A stretch of DNA of 64,000 bases from Alphaproteobacteria bacterium HGW-Alphaproteobacteria-1. Lineage in GTDB: Bacteria; Pseudomonadota; Alphaproteobacteria; Rhodobacterales; Rhodobacteraceae. The stretch is from assembly GCA_002842985.1 (NCBI GenBank), contig PHEQ01000013.1, forward strand, positions 1 through 64,000, read 5' to 3'. The notes below the pieces were generated by a model. It was given only the letters and a program-made list of their open reading frames with translations, ran no database searches and was not told the origin of the DNA. This document shows, one piece after another, positions 32,740 to 43,515 of the stretch (position 1 is the first letter of the stretch; the number at the start of each line of letters is the position of its first letter). A program made the translations under genes and the position numbers.

Positions 32740-33612
32740 ATGGAAAAGACCACCAATCAGAAGGCGTGGTTTCTCGTGCTGCCGGTGCTGGTGCTGGTGG
32801 CATTTTCCGCCGTCATCCCGCTCATGACCGTGGTCAACTATTCGGTGCAGGACACCTTCGGCAACAATCAGTTCTTCTGGGCGGGGCTGGAATGGTTCGA
32901 GGAAATGCTCGCCTCGGAACGGATGTGGGCGGCTCTGCAACGGCAGGTGATCTTTTCGGCCATCATCCTTGCCATCGAGGTTCCATTGGGTGTGCTCATC
33001 GCGCTCAACATGCCCAAGCGCGGTGTCTGGGTCTCGGTCTGTCTCGTGCTCATGTCGCTGCCGCTGCTGATTCCTTGGAACGTGGTGGGCACCATCTGGC
33101 AGATCTTTGGCCGCGTCGATATCGGCCTTCTGGGGCATACGCTGGCCGCTCTGGGCATCGACTACAACTACACTCAGAACACGTTCGACGCCTGGGTGAC
33201 GGTGATCGTCATGGATGTCTGGCACTGGACCTCGCTGGTCGCCCTTCTGGCCTATGCCGGCCTCAAATCCATCCCCGACGCCTATTATCAGGCCGCCCGC
33301 ATAGATCAGGCAAGCCGGTGGGCAGTGTTCCGCTATATCGAATTGCCCAAGATGATGGGCGTTCTGATGATCGCCATTCTCTTGCGCTTCATGGACAGTT
33401 TCATGATCTATACCGAGCCGTTCGTGGTCACCGGCGGGGGGCCTGGCAACGCCACCACGTTCCTCTCCATCGACCTTGTAAAGATGGCGCTTGGTCAGTT
33501 CGATCTTGGCCCCGCCGCCGCCTTCTCGATCATGTATTTCCTCGTGATCCTGCTGGTCAGCTGGGTGTTCTACACGGTCATGACCACGCTCGACAAGCGG
33601 GAGGGCAAGTGA
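32740..33612 (+). CDS. glpP: Glycerol ABC transporter permease GlpP
   Basis: A 290-aa inner-membrane permease of the MalF class with six expected helices, the first in AWFLVLPVLVLVAFSAVIPL. The EAA loop that contacts the ATPases is seen around ALLAYAGLKSIPDAYYQAAR with IDQASRWAVFRYIELPKM. Length fits single-domain permeases. A clear GAGGAGG Shine-Dalgarno (32726-32732) sits 7 nt before the ATG, which would restore translation after the inserted repeats. It overlaps glpQ by one nucleotide (TGATG). Confidence 0.9.
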   Translation: MEKTTNQKAWFLVLPVLVLVAFSAVIPLMTVVNYSVQDTFGNNQFFWAGLEWFEEMLASERMWAALQRQVIFSAIILAIEVPLGVLIALNMPKRGVWVSVCLVLMSLPLLIPWNVVGTIWQIFGRVDIGLLGHTLAALGIDYNYTQNTFDAWVTVIVMDVWHWTSLVALLAYAGLKSIPDAYYQAARIDQASRWAVFRYIELPKMMGVLMIAILLRFMDSFMIYTEPFVVTGGGPGNATTFLSIDLVKMALGQFDLGPAAAFSIMYFLVILLVSWVFYTVMTTLDKREGK

Positions 33613-34418
33613 TGGAGAGGCAAGGACGTTTCAACATCGTGATGGTGCTTTATCTCGTGTTCCTGATGCTGCCGATCTACTGGCTGCTGAACATGAGCCT
33701 CAAGACCAATACCGAGATCCTCAATACCTTCACCCTCTGGCCCGCCGATCTGACGCTCGACAATTACCGCACCATTCTGGGCGATCCGGCCTGGTATATG
33801 GGCTATGTCAACTCGATCATCTACGTGACGATGAACACGGTGCTGTCGGTGGCCGTCGCGCTGCCTGCGGCCTATGCGTTCAGCCGCTACAATTTCATGG
33901 GCGACAAGCACCTGTTCTTCTGGCTGCTCACGAACCGCATGGCCCCACCCGCCGTCTTTGCGCTGCCGTTCTTTCAGCTTTACTCTTCGGTGGGGCTGTT
34001 TGACACGCATATCGCGGTGGCGCTGGCGCATACGCTCTTCAACGTGCCGCTGGCGGTGTGGATTCTGGAGGGGTTCATGCGCGGTGTGCCCAAGGAGATC
34101 GACGAGACCGCGTATATCGACGGCTATTCCTTCCCGCGCTTCTTCGTGAAGATCTTCACGCCGCTGATTGCGAGCGGAATCGGCGTGGCGGCGTTCTTCT
34201 GCTTCATGTTCTCGTGGGTGGAACTGCTTTTGTCGCGGACGTTGACAACGGTTGACGCCAAACCCATCGCCGCGATCATGACGCGCACCCAAGGCGCGGC
34301 GGGGATCGACTGGGGGGTGCTGGCGGCGGCGGGGGTGCTGACGATTCTGCCGGGGGCCTTGGTGATCTGGTTCGTGCGCAATTACATCGCCAAGGGCTTT
34401 GCCTTGGGGAGGGTGTGA
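33612..34418 (+). CDS. glpQ: Glycerol ABC transporter permease GlpQ
   Basis: A 268-aa permease of the MalG class: the first helix is in MVLYLVFLMLPIYWLLNMSL, and the EAA loop lies in EGFMRGVPKEIDETAYIDGY with SFPRFFVKIFTPLIASGIGV. It partners GlpP to form the membrane channel. The ATG at 33612 shares bases with the glpP stop. A much longer upstream frame overlaps glpP and has no independent support. The next true operon gene (DUF2160) is separated by a 540-nt insert holding a nuclease gene and four repeat units. Confidence 0.9.
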   Translation: MERQGRFNIVMVLYLVFLMLPIYWLLNMSLKTNTEILNTFTLWPADLTLDNYRTILGDPAWYMGYVNSIIYVTMNTVLSVAVALPAAYAFSRYNFMGDKHLFFWLLTNRMAPPAVFALPFFQLYSSVGLFDTHIAVALAHTLFNVPLAVWILEGFMRGVPKEIDETAYIDGYSFPRFFVKIFTPLIASGIGVAAFFCFMFSWVELLLSRTLTTVDAKPIAAIMTRTQGAAGIDWGVLAAAGVLTILPGALVIWFVRNYIAKGFALGRV

Positions 34419-34444
34419 TGGAACGGGTTGTTAACCATTTCAAT

Positions 34445-34471
34445 GTCATCCTCGGGCTTGAACCGAGGATC
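34445..34471 (+). repeat. 27-nt palindromic repeat, left flank of the GIY-YIG gene
   Basis: Matches the reverse complement of 34823-34849 at 26 of 27 positions and the 32618 unit at 26 of 27. It ends 28 nt before the GIY-YIG start codon. The core is CCTCGG...CCGAGG with dyad symmetry. Confidence 0.88.
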
Positions 34472-34499
34472 TCTGACCAAACGCGCTTTGACCCATGCC

Positions 34500-34796
34500 A
34501 TGAGGCGACAGCCCGCCGTCTATATCGTCACCAACAAGCCGCGCGGGACGCTTTACATCGGCATGACCGGGAACCTCGCGCATCGCATGTGGCAGCATCG
34601 CACCCATGCCGTGACGGGCTTTACCGACCGTTACAACCTGACCCGGCTCGTCTGGTTCGAAGCGCATTGCGAGTTTTCCGAGGCCATCAGGCGCGAAAAG
34701 GCACTCAAACGCTGGACCCGCGATTGGAAAATCGCGTTGGTGGAGGCAAACAACCCGGCATGGCGCGATCTCTGGCAGGAGATTGGAGGCGCATGA
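34500..34796 (+). CDS. Small GIY-YIG nuclease
   Basis: A 98-aa stand-alone GIY-YIG domain. AVYIVTNKPRGTLYIGMTGN carries the VYI...LYIG version of the motif. The catalytic Arg is in LAHRMWQHR, and RLVWFEAHCEFSEAIRREKA plus the Lys/Arg-rich ALKRWTRDWKIALVE complete the fold, with the metal-binding Glu in SEAIRREK. Such single-domain proteins include a family of site-specific single-strand nucleases (Ssn, as I recall, studied in Neisseria). It interrupts the glp operon between glpQ and the DUF2160 gene and is bracketed by inverted copies of a palindromic repeat, suggesting the nuclease recognises or mobilises them. The start at 34500 removes an unrelated 24-residue extension. Confidence 0.88.
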   Translation: MRRQPAVYIVTNKPRGTLYIGMTGNLAHRMWQHRTHAVTGFTDRYNLTRLVWFEAHCEFSEAIRREKALKRWTRDWKIALVEANNPAWRDLWQEIGGA

Positions 34797-34822
34797 ATCC
34801 CGTCAGTGATTCCGTTTCGGGA

Positions 34823-34849
34823 GATCCTCGGGTCAAGCCCGAGGATGAC
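34823..34849 (-). repeat. 27-nt palindromic repeat, right flank of the GIY-YIG gene
   Basis: Inverted relative to the copy at 34445-34471 (26 of 27 match) and identical to the complement of 32618-32644. It starts 27 nt after the nuclease stop codon, so the gene is enclosed almost symmetrically. Confidence 0.88.
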
Positions 34850-34866
34850 ACGTGCCGGGGATACCC

Positions 34867-34932
34867 GTCATCCTCGTGCGTGACCCGAGGCTCTCTGGCC
34901 GCAGAGATCGTCCGGTCAGGCCGGACGATGAC
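34867..34932. repeat. Second, more diverged inverted repeat pair
   Basis: The left unit 34867-34893 differs from the 27-nt consensus at three positions; the right unit 34906-34932 is inverted and more diverged in its core (GTCCGG...CCGGAC) but keeps the outer GATC...GATGAC frame. Core changes are compensated on both sides of the dyad, implying that the folded form matters. Confidence 0.75.
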
Positions 34933-34959
34933 GGTTTGCACAAGAGGGAGGCCAGACTA

Positions 34960-35232
34960 ATGGCATGGATGGCATGGACACTCCCCACCGCGATCTTCTT
35001 TGGGGTCATCGCCTCTTTGCTCATCACCTTCACGGTGCTGGCGATCAAATTCCCCGAAACCCCGCGCAGGGGCATCCTGCGGATCGAGACGACGCGGGGC
35101 GATCGGCTGTTCATCACGCTTCTGGGTTCGGCCTTCATCAATCTGGCCTGGCTCGGGCTTGTCGGCGCAAATCAACCCTATGCGCTGATCGTTTGCCTGC
35201 TCTATGCTGCGGCGGTGTTCCGCTGGGTGTGA
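34960..35232 (+). CDS. DUF2160 small membrane protein of the glycerol transporter (GlpU-like)
   Basis: A 90-aa protein with three hydrophobic stretches: TLPTAIFFGVIASLLITFTV, FITLLGSAFINLAWLGLVG and ALIVCLLYAAAVFRWV. DUF2160 proteins accompany this type of glycerol ABC importer; the Rhizobium operon has a comparable small membrane protein called GlpU. The role is unknown, perhaps stabilising the permease pair. AGAGGGAGG at 34943-34951 provides a good ribosome-binding site, so it can be translated despite the upstream insert. Confidence 0.82.
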   Translation: MAWMAWTLPTAIFFGVIASLLITFTVLAIKFPETPRRGILRIETTRGDRLFITLLGSAFINLAWLGLVGANQPYALIVCLLYAAAVFRWV

Positions 35233-35275
35233 GGGGCCAAAACCAACGGACTATGAGTTCATAAGGGAGGACAAC

Positions 35276-36994
<1,719 letters not shown>

Positions 36995-37001
36995 CGAACA
37001 G

Positions 37002-37033
37002 GCACCGGGGCGCGTTCAGGCGCGCCCCGGTGC
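37002..37033 (+). terminator. Strong GC hairpin after glpV
   Basis: Perfect 13-bp arms GCACCGGGGCGCG (37002-37014) and complement (37021-37033) around a 6-nt loop, 8 nt after the glpV stop. There is no T-run, so it may attenuate or protect the upstream mRNA rather than fully terminate. Confidence 0.6.
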
Positions 37034-37037
37034 AGGC

Positions 37038-37067
37038 GTCATCCTCGGGTCAAGACCCTAGGATGAC
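37038..37067. repeat. Palindrome related to the glp-operon repeats
   Basis: GTCATCCTCGGGTC and GACCCTAGGATGAC pair at 13 of 14 positions around AA. It shares the outer GTCATCCT...AGGATGAC frame with the repeats at 32618, 34445, 34823 and 34867, but as one single palindrome between glpV and glpK. Confidence 0.7.
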
Positions 37068-37092
37068 GTGCACTTGAACGGGGACCCGACCC

Positions 37093-38580
<1,488 letters not shown>

Positions 38581-38641
38581 CTGCGCCCGTTGTGGCGGCG
38601 GGCGCTTCGGCTTAGGGTCGGAGCGAACCCGAGGAGCAGCC

Positions 38642-39730
38642 ATGCAAGAGCCGATCAGCGTGATCATTCCCGCCCGCAACGAGGCCGCGACCATCGCGCA
38701 AGTGGTCGCCACCATGCGCGCCATGAACCCGGTGGCCGAGGTGGTGGTGATCGACAACGCTTCTGACGATGGCACCGCAGAGGTGGCGCGCGGCGCGGGT
38801 GCTGAGGTGGTGCAGGAGGCGCGACGCGGCATGGGCCATGCGGTGCGGCGCGGCGTGGCGGCGGCGCGGCACGATTGGGTGATGAAGGTCGATGCCGATC
38901 TGGGCCGGTTCGACACGGCGCTCTTTGCCCGCATGGCCGAGGCGCGCAGGCCCGGCGTGGGGCTGATCAAGGGCGCGTGGAACGATCCACAAGACAATAT
39001 GCCGATGACCCGGCTTCTGGTGCGGCCCGCGTTGCGGCTGATGTTTCCGGGGCTGGGGGGGCTCGACGCGCCCAATACCGGGATTTACCTTTTTGATCGG
39101 TCGCTGATCGCGCATGCACACCTGACCGGAGATTATGCCGTCGATCTTGACGTGATGCTGCGCATTCATGCGGCGGGGGCGGGCGTGGCCGAGGTCGATA
39201 TCGGGCGGATCGTGCATGATGCGCGCGACGTGACGCATTACAATGCCATGGCCGAGGAAATCCTTGCCTTCTTTCTCTCGCGGCAGCCTCTGGCGCTGTT
39301 GGACGAGCTTGTGGTTTTGGCCGGGACCGAGGCCGAGGCGGTGCGCCATGCCGGGGCCATGATCGCGGCGCGGCTCATTTCGGGCGCGCGGGCAAGTGTC
39401 TATCTGGCCGAGGGCGGGGATGTGCTTGACGCGGTTTTCGCGGACTTTCCCACCTATCGCCGCGCGCCTCTTGCCGGGGCGATCGATCACGCGCCCCATG
39501 CCAATGCCGCGCGGCTGAGGGTGATCGCGTCCTCCGGTGCCATGACCTGCGTCCCCAAGACCGCGCTTCCCGTTGATCTCTGGGAGATGCCGGGCGCGGC
39601 GGGATTTGTGGCGGATGTTTCGGTCGAGACCGGCCTGGGTGCGGTGCTCAAGCGCGCGGCGCTGGATCGGTTGGGCCTGCCGCCGGGAAGTTCCCCGCGC
39701 GAGGTGTTTCAGGCGGTGGTGGCGGGGTAG
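38642..39730 (+). CDS. Glycosyltransferase family 2 with C-terminal extension
   Basis: A 362-aa protein. Residues 1-220 are a GT-A family 2 transferase: ISVIIPARNEAATIAQVVAT, VVVIDNASDDGTAEVA and the metal-binding DxD in VMKVDADLGRFD. No hydrophobic anchor is visible. The last 140 residues (from about GTEAEAVRHAGAMIAARLIS) form an unrelated domain I do not recognise; it contains several short hydrophobic strands and no obvious catalytic motif. A short leader with a GAGGAG site precedes the ATG. It faces the DMT transporter gene 18 nt away. The acceptor is unknown. Confidence 0.75.
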   Translation: MQEPISVIIPARNEAATIAQVVATMRAMNPVAEVVVIDNASDDGTAEVARGAGAEVVQEARRGMGHAVRRGVAAARHDWVMKVDADLGRFDTALFARMAEARRPGVGLIKGAWNDPQDNMPMTRLLVRPALRLMFPGLGGLDAPNTGIYLFDRSLIAHAHLTGDYAVDLDVMLRIHAAGAGVAEVDIGRIVHDARDVTHYNAMAEEILAFFLSRQPLALLDELVVLAGTEAEAVRHAGAMIAARLISGARASVYLAEGGDVLDAVFADFPTYRRAPLAGAIDHAPHANAARLRVIASSGAMTCVPKTALPVDLWEMPGAAGFVADVSVETGLGAVLKRAALDRLGLPPGSSPREVFQAVVAG

Positions 39731-39748
39731 AGGTCAGCGGCGGCGCCC

Positions 39749-40795
39749 TCAGGCACCCTTGAAATTCACCTCGCCCTCATGTTCGAGCGCGCGTTCGACG
39801 GCCTGCCGTCTTGTTATGCAATCCTCGCGCATCCGGCGCGAGCGGAGGCGCCCATACTGGCCGATGCCGATGGCCAGAAGGATGATCGCGCCGCCCGGCA
39901 GCAGGCCTGGACCCGGATTTTCACCCAGAAGCACCATCGCGATGAGGATGCCCGCGACCGGGGAAAACGAGGTGGCCAGCGACACATCGCCAGAGCGCGC
40001 GTGCTTGAGCGCCAGCGCCCAGGCGAATTGCCCGCAGAGCACGACGATGACCGCATAGATCCAGACATATTCCCACACGAGCGGGTGAAAAACGTCCCTG
40101 AAGTGGCCCGCCCCAAAGAGATAGATGGCAAGGAAGAAATAGAAGATCGTGCCAAGCACCGTGCGATAGATCGCGTATATCCCGAGCGGAATGCCCCGCA
40201 GCCCGGTGCGCGCGACCAGCGTCGAGGCGATATAGGAGAGGGTGGCCAGAAACGCGCCGATCTCGCCCTTGCCGATCTCGATCCCGCCGCCGCCATTCAT
40301 CCACAGCATCACGACCGCCCCGCCAAGCGCCACCAGACCGGCGACGAAGGCCCATGGCTCGAACTCTTCGCGCAGAAACAGCCAGGTGGCGAGCAGGAAC
40401 AGAGGCGGCTCGATCCGCCCCACGAGGACCACATTCGTCACCGTGGTCTTTTCCAAAGCATAAAAGAACAGCCCCGGCGTCAGCGCCGAGGAGAGAAACG
40501 CCGAGAGCGTGAGGATGACCCAATGCTTGCGCTTGAGCTTGCGCAGGTTCTCAAGCGTCCAGTCGCGCCAGAACATGAAGCCCATGGGCACGATGGACAG
40601 AAGCGAGCCGACGAAAAGCAGGTTGCAATAGGTGATGACATTGCGCCCCATCACCCGGTTCTGCATCCCGATCTCGGCCAGCAGCGACACGATGGAATTG
40701 CCGGCGGCAAAGATCACCACCGCAAGCCAGGCAAGGCCCGCACCCATCATCAGGCGCGAATTGTCGGGCAGGGTCTGGGCGCTGACCTGGGCCAT
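39749..40795 (-). CDS. DMT-superfamily transporter (EamA domains)
   Basis: A 348-aa inner-membrane transporter with ten expected helices in two EamA repeats: repeat one begins LAWLAVVIFAAGNSIVSLLA, repeat two begins EIGAFLATLSYIASTLVART. The LEKTTVTNVVLVGRIEPPLF segment is the conserved helix 3-4 region. A 35-residue charged tail follows the last helix. The substrate is not predictable. The start at 40795 is preferred over a longer frame because the upstream part is low-complexity and basic. It is divergent from the methyltransferase-like gene across 253 nt in which I see no other gene. Confidence 0.85.
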   Translation of the reverse strand: MAQVSAQTLPDNSRLMMGAGLAWLAVVIFAAGNSIVSLLAEIGMQNRVMGRNVITYCNLLFVGSLLSIVPMGFMFWRDWTLENLRKLKRKHWVILTLSAFLSSALTPGLFFYALEKTTVTNVVLVGRIEPPLFLLATWLFLREEFEPWAFVAGLVALGGAVVMLWMNGGGGIEIGKGEIGAFLATLSYIASTLVARTGLRGIPLGIYAIYRTVLGTIFYFFLAIYLFGAGHFRDVFHPLVWEYVWIYAVIVVLCGQFAWALALKHARSGDVSLATSFSPVAGILIAMVLLGENPGPGLLPGGAIILLAIGIGQYGRLRSRRMREDCITRRQAVERALEHEGEVNFKGA

Positions 40796-41048
40796 GGCGG
40801 CGTATCCTCGTGAAGTGCGATAACCTGCCTCAGTATGCGGGCCACACGTCTTGCGTGCAAATGACGTTGCCGCACGGGTCTTCACATTCCGTAAATCGAC
40901 GCGCAACAATGTTTCACGGCGGGGTCGGATCCGCGGTCGTGCATCACGCGCGCGTGCGCCGCGTGACAGAAAATCCGGTCGCTGCTTGTATTTGCCCGGT
41001 CGCGCGCGCAGCTTGGCCGTGTTCAGCCCGCCAGAAGGAAGCCGCCCC

Positions 41049-41927
41049 ATGTCAGACGAGCCGCAAGGCGAAGCCTTTGTCACGATCTTCGACGACACCT
41101 ACGATCAGCCCGATTGCCGCGCCTATTTCCGCATGATGGACGCGCTCGGCTATCGCAATCAGCATCATGCGGTGACGGCGTTCCGGGCCGGGCTGACGGC
41201 GCTCGTGCGGGCGCGCGGGTTGTCCGCGCCGCGCCTGCTCGATTTCGCGTCGAGCTACGGCATCGTGACCTTGCTGATGCGGTATCGGCTTGGGCTGGAC
41301 GATGTGTTCGCCCGCTACCGCGCGCCCGCCTTCGATGGTCTGGGGCCTGCGGAGGTGATCGCGCGGGATCGGGACTGGCTGGCAGGGCTGCCACGCCACG
41401 CACCGCCCTTGCATGTCACCGGGCTCGACATCATGCCCAATGCGGTGGCTTACGGTCGCACGGTAGGGCTGTTTGACGAGGGCTATGCCGAGGATCTTGG
41501 GGCGGGCGCACCCTCTCCGGGCCTTGCGGCCGCGCTCGGGCAGGTGGACATGATCGTGGAATGCGGCTCGGTGGCGCAACTCATGCCGCGCGCGCTCGAC
41601 CGGGTTCTGAGCGCTTGCGGACCGCGCAAGCCCTGGGTCATGACCTCGCCCATTCGCGGCAACGAGCGCGCGGCCGCCGCCGAGGTGCTGGCGCGGCACG
41701 GGCTGGTGCAGGAGGTGCTGCCGATCGCGCCCTTTGTCCATCGCCGCTTCGAGGGGCCCGAAGAACAGGCCCGTGCCCTGGAAAACGCCCGCGCGGCTGG
41801 GCACGAGACTGAGGGTGTCGAGAGCACCGGGCATTTTCACGCGCAGGTGCTGCTTGCGCGCCCCGAGGATGAGGCGGACGATCCGCGCGACTGGTCCCTG
41901 CCTTTGAGCGTGCCGCCTCTGCCGTGA
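41049..41927 (+). CDS. SAM-dependent methyltransferase-like protein
   Basis: A 292-aa soluble protein. The central segment has a Rossmann-like methyltransferase pattern: a first strand in APRLLDFASSYGIVTLLMRY (motif I region, though the glycine pattern is weak), an acidic residue ending the second strand in HVTGLDIMPNAVAYGR, and QVDMIVECGSVAQLMPRALD as motif post-II. Roughly 100 residues of helices precede and follow. I do not recognise a specific family, and the substrate is unknown. The start follows GGAAG. A frame extending upstream of 41049 is basic and unlike protein. Confidence 0.6.
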   Translation: MSDEPQGEAFVTIFDDTYDQPDCRAYFRMMDALGYRNQHHAVTAFRAGLTALVRARGLSAPRLLDFASSYGIVTLLMRYRLGLDDVFARYRAPAFDGLGPAEVIARDRDWLAGLPRHAPPLHVTGLDIMPNAVAYGRTVGLFDEGYAEDLGAGAPSPGLAAALGQVDMIVECGSVAQLMPRALDRVLSACGPRKPWVMTSPIRGNERAAAAEVLARHGLVQEVLPIAPFVHRRFEGPEEQARALENARAAGHETEGVESTGHFHAQVLLARPEDEADDPRDWSLPLSVPPLP

Positions 41928-42154
41928 GACGGGACTTGCCCGCTGGCCGCGGTAGCGCGCCGCTCCACGCGGGCATGTCCCGCCAAGCGCGCGCCCTCGC
42001 CGCCCGGCGATCTTTGAGCGGGGTGATCCGGTGCTTGCGGGGCGGTGCGGCGTCACGATATGATGTGCCCGTTCCTTCAGGCTGTTTCGCATGATCCGGG
42101 TTTTCCCTTTTGCCACGTCGCGCACCGCCGCCAAACGCCCGCAGGGTCAGCCCG

Positions 42155-42961
42155 ATGCGCGCTAGCGGCCTGCTGATCCTGCTGGCTGTGGGGGGGCTGG
42201 GCTATGGCGGCTGGCATCTCGGGCAGACGCTTTTTTCCGAGCGCGCCGCGCCTCCGGCCCCGGTCGAGATAGCGGCGGAACTCGAGGCGGTGGCGCGTGC
42301 CGCGCCGCCCGAGACGGTGCCCGTCTGGCCGCCGCTATTTGACGTCTATGTGCCCGATCCACCGCAGGCAGCAGCCTCCACGCGCAAACCCGAAAGCTAT
42401 CGCCTTGTGGGCCTGGTGGCAGGCGGCGCCGCCGGCTGGGCGATCCTTGCGGGCAGCGGCGGGGACCGGATCGTGCGCGCGGGCGACCGTCTGGCACCGG
42501 GAGAGGAGGTGCTGGCTATCGAGGGCGACGGCGTGCGCCTGTCACGCGACGGTGAGGTGATCCTCATCGGCTTCGACAAGACCGCGCAGAGCCTTTTGGC
42601 GGGGGTGCTCAGCAATGACGACGGCGCGCCGCTGAGCGCGGATGTGCCGTTCAGCCTGTTTGCCGGGCGCGACATGCGCCGGGTGCTGGGGCGCGCGGGC
42701 AGTGTGCGCATGGTAGCACCCCATGGCGGGCAGGGCGAGCTTGTGCCCGAAATCCTGTGGGTGCGCGAGGGGCAGGTCTATGACCTGATCGGGCTGCGCG
42801 AGGGCGACAAGGTGCTGCGGGTGAACGGACATGCGGTGCTCGATCCCGACATGCTTGCGCGCGCGCAGGCGATGATCGCGGATGCCGAGGAACTGGCCAT
42901 AGAGATCCTGCGCGCGGGTCAGCGACGCACGATCACGGTGCGGATCACTGGCCGCGGCTGA
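42155..42961 (+). CDS. gspC: Type II secretion system protein GspC
   Basis: A 268-aa inner-membrane linker between the assembly platform and the outer-membrane secretin. One N-terminal helix (LLILLAVGGLGYGGWHLGQT), a proline-rich stretch, then the HR domain (SYRLVGLVAGGAAGWAILAG ... RLAPGEEVLAIEGDGVRLSR). A C-terminal PDZ-like domain (ILWVREGQVYDLIGLREGDK, VLRVNGHAVLDPDMLARAQ) often implicated in substrate recognition completes it. AGGG at about 42142 supports the ATG at 42155; a TTG at 42110 would add 15 residues. It is separated from the other gsp genes by the 8-kb iox operon. Confidence 0.88.
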   Translation: MRASGLLILLAVGGLGYGGWHLGQTLFSERAAPPAPVEIAAELEAVARAAPPETVPVWPPLFDVYVPDPPQAAASTRKPESYRLVGLVAGGAAGWAILAGSGGDRIVRAGDRLAPGEEVLAIEGDGVRLSRDGEVILIGFDKTAQSLLAGVLSNDDGAPLSADVPFSLFAGRDMRRVLGRAGSVRMVAPHGGQGELVPEILWVREGQVYDLIGLREGDKVLRVNGHAVLDPDMLARAQAMIADAEELAIEILRAGQRRTITVRITGRG

Positions 42962-43515
42962 GCGTGACCGTGTCGCTTGACATGTAAGAGCGCCGGATAA
43001 CGTGAAATATCCTGCGTCAGACCGTGTTATCGGACTGTTTCCTAAAATCTTCCAAATTAAAAAAGTACTTTCATAATCGCTATTTGGCGGGGGTAACGCC
43101 GATGTGAAGGGCATGGAAAAATATGATCACGTGAAATCACGAAAAAGTTACCGTTGAAAGGTGCGACAATATGTGTTGCAGTATTGATGTAAGGCGGGTT
43201 GTTCGAGTGTTCGTTCGCCGATCATGACCCCGCTTTTCGCACCAAGAAGGAGCGCGAGCTCACAGAATATTGATCAAAAATCAGCGCGTCCACGGGCGCG
43301 CGCGGGCCACACATTACTCATTCTACCGGCCTGTCCCCCACCTCTCGAGCTGTCGCTCGATTTTCAAATGACACGCACCGGCGCTGGAGCCGGGTGACGT
43401 GGTTTCACGGGGCCTTGGCCCTTCTCTCTCGCGGCATGTCTGGCGCGGGGCGGGTGGCGGTTTGCCGTTGCTCTAGGTCCATATTTCAAACGCTTTATCT
43501 GCTGGAGGACAAAGC
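42962..43515 (+). promoter_or_regulatory. 554-nt leader region before the multicopper oxidase operon
   Basis: No gene is visible. It is more AT-rich than the surroundings (notably 43030-43085). ACGTGAAAT occurs at 43000-43008 and 43129-43137; the second lies in the palindrome CGTGA-AA-TCACG (43130-43141). A GC hairpin (CCGGCGC...) lies near 43378-43393. GGAGG at 43504-43508 is the ribosome-binding site of the oxidase gene. A regulated promoter with a long untranslated leader is likely, but I cannot place its -35/-10 with confidence. Confidence 0.4.

Noticed and set aside
32766-33611. Frame extending upstream of glpQ through glpP
   Set aside because: Its N-terminal 282 residues are a shadow of glpP; GlpQ begins properly at 33612.
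34415-34960. Open frame of 181 codons over the GIY-YIG insert
   Set aside because: It runs through the palindromic repeats and out of frame with the GIY-YIG domain; the protein text is not credible.
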